From Dehalococcoidales bacterium (GTDB lineage Bacteria; Chloroflexota; Dehalococcoidia; E44-bin15): a stretch of DNA of 7,700 bases. Under the pieces are notes generated by a model. That model searched no databases. It was not told the DNA's origin and worked only from the letters and a program-made list of their open reading frames with translations. Shown one piece after another: positions 4,344 through 7,700 of the stretch. The position numbers and the translations under genes were made by a program. Numbering within the stretch: position 1 is the stretch's first letter; the number at the start of each line of letters is the position of its first letter. The stretch lies in NCBI GenBank assembly GCA_030615555.1, contig JAUWZB010000035.1, positions 1 to 7,700 on the forward strand, read 5' to 3'.

Positions 4344-6893
4344 TTATAATAATTCCTCTTCCGCCTTCTTGCGTAACTCATAGAGCTTGGTGAGCGCCTC
4401 AAGCGGCGTTATGGCATCCACCTCCAGTTGCACCAGCTCATCCAAAATCGGCGATGAATTCGCCAACAGGGAGAGCTGCTGTGGCTGAGTGGCCTTTCTC
4501 GGCGACCCATTTTGCTGGCGGTTGCTCTCCAGGGCAGAAAGGACCTCCTCGGCACGGTGAATCACCGAGCGAGGAAGGCCCGCAAGCTGCGCCACATGGA
4601 TGCCATAGCTCTTGTCGGCGCCTCCGGGCATGATCCGGCGCAAAAATATGACCTTGCCATCCTCTTCAGCTACGGCAACATTGCAGTTCTTCACCCGGGG
4701 CAGGAAGTTTGCCAGCTCCACCAGCTCGTGGTAATGAGTGGCAAAGAGGGTCTTTGCCCCCAGCCTGGGGTGGTGGTGAATGTATTCGGCCACTGCCTGG
4801 GCGATGGAGATGCCATCGTAGGTGCTGGTTCCCCTCCCGATCTCATCCAGGATCACCAGCGAGCGAGGGGTGGCATGGTTCAGGATGTTCGCGGTCTCCT
4901 CCATCTCTACCATGAAGGTGGAACGACCCATCGCCAGCTCATCCTGAGCGCCGACACGGGTAAAGATGCGATCGACGATGCCAATAGTGGCTGAATCGGC
5001 AGGGATGAAGCTGCCGATCTGTGCCAGGAGGACGATGAGCGCCACCTGCCTTAAATATGTAGACTTCCCCGACATGTTGGGGCCGGTGAGGATCACCATC
5101 TGGGCGTCCCTGTTGGAGAGAAAGGTGTCATTGGGGACGAAGGGCTCATCGCTGATCATTTGCTCCACAACAGGGTGGCGACCACCGGAGATAACGATGG
5201 CGTCCTCCTCGGTCAGCTTCGGTCTCACATAGCCATAGCGTGCCGCCACCTCGCCCAGGGATGAGAAAACGTCCAACTGGGCGAGGGCGGAGGCCACTTC
5301 CAAGATGCGCTCGGCGGCGGCGCCCACCTGGCTTGAGACCTGGCGAAAGATGTTTCCCTCAAGCTCAGCGATCCTCTCTTGGGCATTGAGGATCAGCGAT
5401 TCATATTCCTTGAGCTGGGGGGTGAAGAAGCGCTCCGCGCTCACCAGCGTCTGCTTGCGGATGTAATCGGCGGGCACCTGAGGTAGATTGGGCTTTGAGA
5501 CCTCGATATAGTAGCCGAAGACCTTGTTATACCCCACCTTGAGGGATTTGATCCCCGTCCGCTCCCGCTCCTGGCGCTCCAGGTTTGCCAGATATTTCTT
5601 GGCCTCTCGTGATGCCGACCTGATCTCGTCTAGCTCTGGTGAGAAGCCCTCCTTGATCACACCTTCACCGAGGTTTGGGGGGGGCTCCTCAGCGATCGCC
5701 CCGGAGATTAAGGCAGCGATATCCTGGCAGGGTTTCAAACTTTCCAAAAGCCATCTTATGGGGGAGGCCGCTTCTTGTTCCATCGTCTCTCTAAGCTGGG
5801 AGGCGGCCTCAAGGCTGCGGCGCAAGCTGATTACCTCCCTGGGGGTGGCGATGCTGCTCCTGATGCGGTTGATGAGCCTCTCCAGGTCAGCGATTTGGCT
5901 GAGTAAAGTGACAGTCTTGGTGCACCGCCCTGCACTATCATGGAACCATGCCACAGCGTCAAGCCGTTGATCTAATTGTGTTATGTCAAGTAATGGCTGA
6001 CCCAGCCACCTCCGGAGCAACCTCCCTCCCATAGCTGTTTTTGTCAGGTCAATCACGGAGAGAAGGGAACCTGCGGTCCCCTGGCGGAAGGTGTGAAACA
6101 ATTCCAGGTTGCGCCGCGTCTGGGGGTCAAGGATCATGAAGGACTCTGTGGTATAGGTGGCGAGCCTGGTGAGTTGCCCCAGTGCCCCCTTTTGGGTCTC
6201 ACCAAGGTAATGGATAATGGCGCCTGCTGCCCTTATCGCCAAAGGCAGGTGGGCACAGCCATATCCCTCTAGCGACGAGGCGCCAAAGTGGTCCAGCAGA
6301 AGCTGGCGCGCGGTCTCCAGTTCGAACCACTGCTCGTCGAGGAGGGTTGCCGGAGCAGGAAGGTCGGCAACATTGGAGCCGCGAGGGGCCAGAACCTCTG
6401 ATGGCCTGAGGCGTTCCAGCTCCGCCGGGGCACGCTCATGGGAGAGCTGGGTGGTTTGGAATTCGCTTGTGGTTATATCGACATAGGCGATGCCCACCTG
6501 CTCCCTATCTGAAACCAGGGCCGTGAGGTAATTGTTCGCCTTCCCCTCCAGAAGCCCCGGCTCGACCACGGTGCCCGGGGTTACGACACGAATCACGTCC
6601 CGCTCCACCAGCCCTTTTGCTTTGGGCTCGCTTAGTTGCTCACAGATGGCAACCTTATAGCCCTTGTTTATCAGCCTCGCCAGATAGTTATCCAGGGCAT
6701 GACAGGGGATCCCGGCCATCGGGAAGCGCTGCCCCTTGCCCATCTCCCGGGAGGTAAGCACGATCTCCAGCTCCCGGGAGGCGATCCTGGCATCTTGTTC
6801 GAAGGTCTCGTAGAAGTCACCGAGGCGGAAGAAGACGATCGCTTCCGGGTACTTTCGCTTGATCCTGAGGTACTGCTGTCTTAACGGAGTCAT
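4344..6893 (-). CDS. mutS: DNA mismatch repair protein MutS
   Basis: A full-length 849-residue MutS1-type mismatch recognition ATPase. Domain I (about 1-120) has the mismatch-wedging Phe-x-Glu at F27-Y28-E29 in GDFYETF. The connector spans about 125-250, the lever and clamp about 270-560, and the ABC ATPase about 560-780. In the ATPase, Walker A is GPNMSGKST at 604-612, the signature region is DELAMGRSTFMVEM at 651-664, Walker B is LVILDEIGRGTS at 679-690 and the switch histidine is in ATHYHE at 718-723. QLSLL at 806-810 resembles the sliding-clamp binding motif near the C terminus of E. coli MutS. The Phe-x-Glu marks it as the repair form, not the recombination-type MutS2. The ATG at 6893 has AAGGA at 6901-6905 upstream, a 7-nt gap. 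It opens the minus-strand operon mutS, zinc-ribbon B, zinc-ribbon A, mutL, with 27 bp to the next gene. Confidence 0.99.
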   Translation of the reverse strand: MTPLRQQYLRIKRKYPEAIVFFRLGDFYETFEQDARIASRELEIVLTSREMGKGQRFPMAGIPCHALDNYLARLINKGYKVAICEQLSEPKAKGLVERDVIRVVTPGTVVEPGLLEGKANNYLTALVSDREQVGIAYVDITTSEFQTTQLSHERAPAELERLRPSEVLAPRGSNVADLPAPATLLDEQWFELETARQLLLDHFGASSLEGYGCAHLPLAIRAAGAIIHYLGETQKGALGQLTRLATYTTESFMILDPQTRRNLELFHTFRQGTAGSLLSVIDLTKTAMGGRLLRRWLGQPLLDITQLDQRLDAVAWFHDSAGRCTKTVTLLSQIADLERLINRIRSSIATPREVISLRRSLEAASQLRETMEQEAASPIRWLLESLKPCQDIAALISGAIAEEPPPNLGEGVIKEGFSPELDEIRSASREAKKYLANLERQERERTGIKSLKVGYNKVFGYYIEVSKPNLPQVPADYIRKQTLVSAERFFTPQLKEYESLILNAQERIAELEGNIFRQVSSQVGAAAERILEVASALAQLDVFSSLGEVAARYGYVRPKLTEEDAIVISGGRHPVVEQMISDEPFVPNDTFLSNRDAQMVILTGPNMSGKSTYLRQVALIVLLAQIGSFIPADSATIGIVDRIFTRVGAQDELAMGRSTFMVEMEETANILNHATPRSLVILDEIGRGTSTYDGISIAQAVAEYIHHHPRLGAKTLFATHYHELVELANFLPRVKNCNVAVAEEDGKVIFLRRIMPGGADKSYGIHVAQLAGLPRSVIHRAEEVLSALESNRQQNGSPRKATQPQQLSLLANSSPILDELVQLEVDAITPLEALTKLYELRKKAEEELL

Positions 6894-7026
6894 CTTTTCG
6901 TCCTTTTCGGTCGTTGGAAATAGGACTTGGGTGACACTTAAAGGTTATCGATGCCTGCCCCCTTCGTCCTCGGGGCTATTCTACTAAAAATCACCGCAAC
7001 AAGGAATAGCTTTTTGGGTCATTTAC
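6894..7026 (-). promoter_or_regulatory. mutS leader with weak promoter candidate
   Basis: This stretch between the formate dehydrogenase terminator and mutS should hold the promoter of the mismatch-repair operon. The best candidate on the minus strand is TAGAAT at 6978-6983 as the -10 element, with a poor -35 (TTCCTT at 7001-7006) 17 bp upstream. A 5-bp GC-only stem, GCCCC at 6957-6961 with GGGGC at 6972-6976, would lie in the transcribed leader. No known operator or riboswitch was recognised. The promoter call is weak. Confidence 0.3.
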
Positions 7027-7076
7027 AAAAAAACGCCCGGTAGACAATGAAACGCCCTGCCTGATTTGGCAGGGCG
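7027..7076 (-). terminator. Intrinsic terminator region after the formate dehydrogenase gene
   Basis: A perfect 9-bp GC-rich stem (CGCCCTGCC at 7053-7061 with GGCAGGGCG at 7068-7076) closes a 6-nt loop, 24 bp beyond the formate dehydrogenase stop. On the minus strand it is followed by TTTCATTG and then, 14 nt later, by a second GGGCG that runs into seven T residues (7027-7033). The upstream CGCCC arm could pair with either GGGCG copy, so the long U-tract may serve as a second release point. The direct repeat AAACGCCC at 7031-7038 and 7050-7057 reflects this. On the plus strand the hairpin is followed only by a broken T-rich run. Confidence 0.75.
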
Positions 7077-7100
7077 ACCTTTATTTCTTGGCCTTAATGG

Positions 7101-7700
7101 CTACTTGCTTGCCTTCTCTACCCTTACCGCGCAAACCTTTAGCTCGGGGATCTTGGAGACGGGATCCAGGGCCGGGTTGGTAAGCAGATTCGTCCTCGTT
7201 TCGGTGAAGTGGAAGCTCATCGAGACCACGCCTGGGGGTGAAACCTCGGTCACCTTTGCTTTAGCAGTCACTTCCCCCCGCCGCGAGGTGACCCGCACCA
7301 GTTCACCATCGGCAATCCCCAGATTCTGGGCATCCTGTGGATTTATCTCCACCTGCTCCTCACCCTTAATTACATTGAGCCCTTTCACCCTTCTGGTCAT
7401 GGTTCCTGTGTGGAAGTGATACAGGCTGCGCTCCGTGGTGAGGATCAGGGGGTAATCATCGTCGGTCTGCTCCAGCGATGGCTTATACTCCAGAGGCAAA
7501 AACCTCCCCTTCCCACGGGTGAATTGCTCGGTGTGCAGGATGGGTGTTCCCGGATGCTCCTTAGTAGGGCAGGGCCATTGTAGGCCACCATCATCCAGGC
7601 GCTCATAGGAGATGCCCCCATAGGAGGGGGTAAGCTCGGCGATCTCTGCCATTATCTGGGAGGGATGTTCGAAATCGAAGCCCTGGCCTCCGAGCCGCTT
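7101..7700 (-). CDS. fdhA: Formate dehydrogenase catalytic (alpha) subunit, C-terminal part
   Basis: Partial gene: the frame is open to the right edge and stops with TAG at 7101-7103, giving 199 visible residues of a protein that normally exceeds 650. It is the C-terminal end of a molybdopterin (Mo or W) oxidoreductase of the formate dehydrogenase group. Visible stretches are IMAEIAELTPSYGGISYERL, then YPLILTTERSLYHFHTGTMT with RRVKGLN, VEINPQDAQNLGIADGELVRV, shortened as VEINPQDA...GIADGELV, and finally LLTNPALDP and CAVRVEK. These form the molybdopterin-dinucleotide binding domain. The iron-sulfur, catalytic Cys/Sec and central domains lie outside, so selenocysteine use cannot be judged. 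CO2 reduction to formate starts the methyl branch that acsE completes, so the function fits the left arm. A nitrate reductase or other relative is less likely because of the HTGTMTRR and PALDP stretches. An ATG at 7652 is internal. Confidence 0.88.
   Translation of the reverse strand, partial: KRLGGQGFDFEHPSQIMAEIAELTPSYGGISYERLDDGGLQWPCPTKEHPGTPILHTEQFTRGKGRFLPLEYKPSLEQTDDDYPLILTTERSLYHFHTGTMTRRVKGLNVIKGEEQVEINPQDAQNLGIADGELVRVTSRRGEVTAKAKVTEVSPPGVVSMSFHFTETRTNLLTNPALDPVSKIPELKVCAVRVEKASK

Noticed and set aside
4512..4994. Plus-strand open frame of 160 codons opposite the MutS ATPase domain
   Set aside because: It mirrors the Walker A/B region of MutS and shows no independent motif or start signal.
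6997..7002. TTGTTG as -35 element of a mutS promoter
   Set aside because: Only 13 bp separates it from the TAGAAT candidate, too short for a sigma-70 type promoter.
7082..7106. Possible frameshifted tail of the formate dehydrogenase (reading VAIKAKK in another frame before a TAA)
   Set aside because: The in-frame end at CAVRVEKASK already matches where this family ends. The tail needs an assumed frameshift and has no supporting family memory.
1..7700. CRISPR array, tRNA, rRNA, insertion sequence or prophage signal
   Set aside because: No regularly spaced repeats, tRNA-like cloverleaf, transposase frame or terminal inverted repeats were seen. The only repeat of note is the zinc-ribbon duplication.

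Overview
The window looks like chromosomal DNA of a strictly anaerobic bacterium that uses the Wood-Ljungdahl (reductive acetyl-CoA) pathway. It is moderately GC-rich, about 55-60% by eye. The plus-strand left arm carries the end of the corrinoid iron-sulfur protein large subunit (acsC), a CooC-type nickel-insertion ATPase and the methyltetrahydrofolate:corrinoid protein methyltransferase (acsE). The right edge, on the minus strand, holds the C-terminal third or less of a molybdopterin formate dehydrogenase catalytic subunit. Formate dehydrogenase opens the methyl branch of the same pathway. My best guess for the host is an acetogen-like Chloroflexota (Dehalococcoidia-type) lineage, but this is inference from gene content, and other anaerobic phyla are possible.

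Layout: (1) 1-2171, plus strand: acsC (5' truncated), cooC and acsE, closely spaced and each internal gene with its own Shine-Dalgarno, so probably one operon. (2) 2166-6893, minus strand: a mismatch-repair operon read mutS, zinc-ribbon gene B, zinc-ribbon gene A, mutL. Its last gene converges on acsE and the two stop codons lie in overlapping ORFs (6 bp). (3) 6894-7100: the only intergenic region of any size, holding a probable terminator for the formate dehydrogenase gene and the mutS leader. (4) 7101-7700, minus strand: the 3' end of the formate dehydrogenase gene.

The most unusual part is the mutS-mutL junction. Two small paralogous zinc-ribbon genes, each 64 codons, lie between mutS and mutL as a tandem duplication of about 260 bp. 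The duplicated unit included the start of mutL, so a 12-codon mutL remnant with its ATG and an in-frame stop sits between the two zinc-ribbon genes. The hexamer GAGGTG occurs on the minus strand at three positions 260 and 261 bp apart: the Shine-Dalgarno of copy B, that of copy A, and mutL codons 18-19. This suggests the duplication arose by recombination at that short match. Both copies remain intact, with all four cysteines, and they share a 68-nt block with no difference. Their place inside a mismatch-repair operon makes them candidates for an uncharacterised repair-associated nucleic-acid-binding protein, but nothing in the sequence proves such a role.
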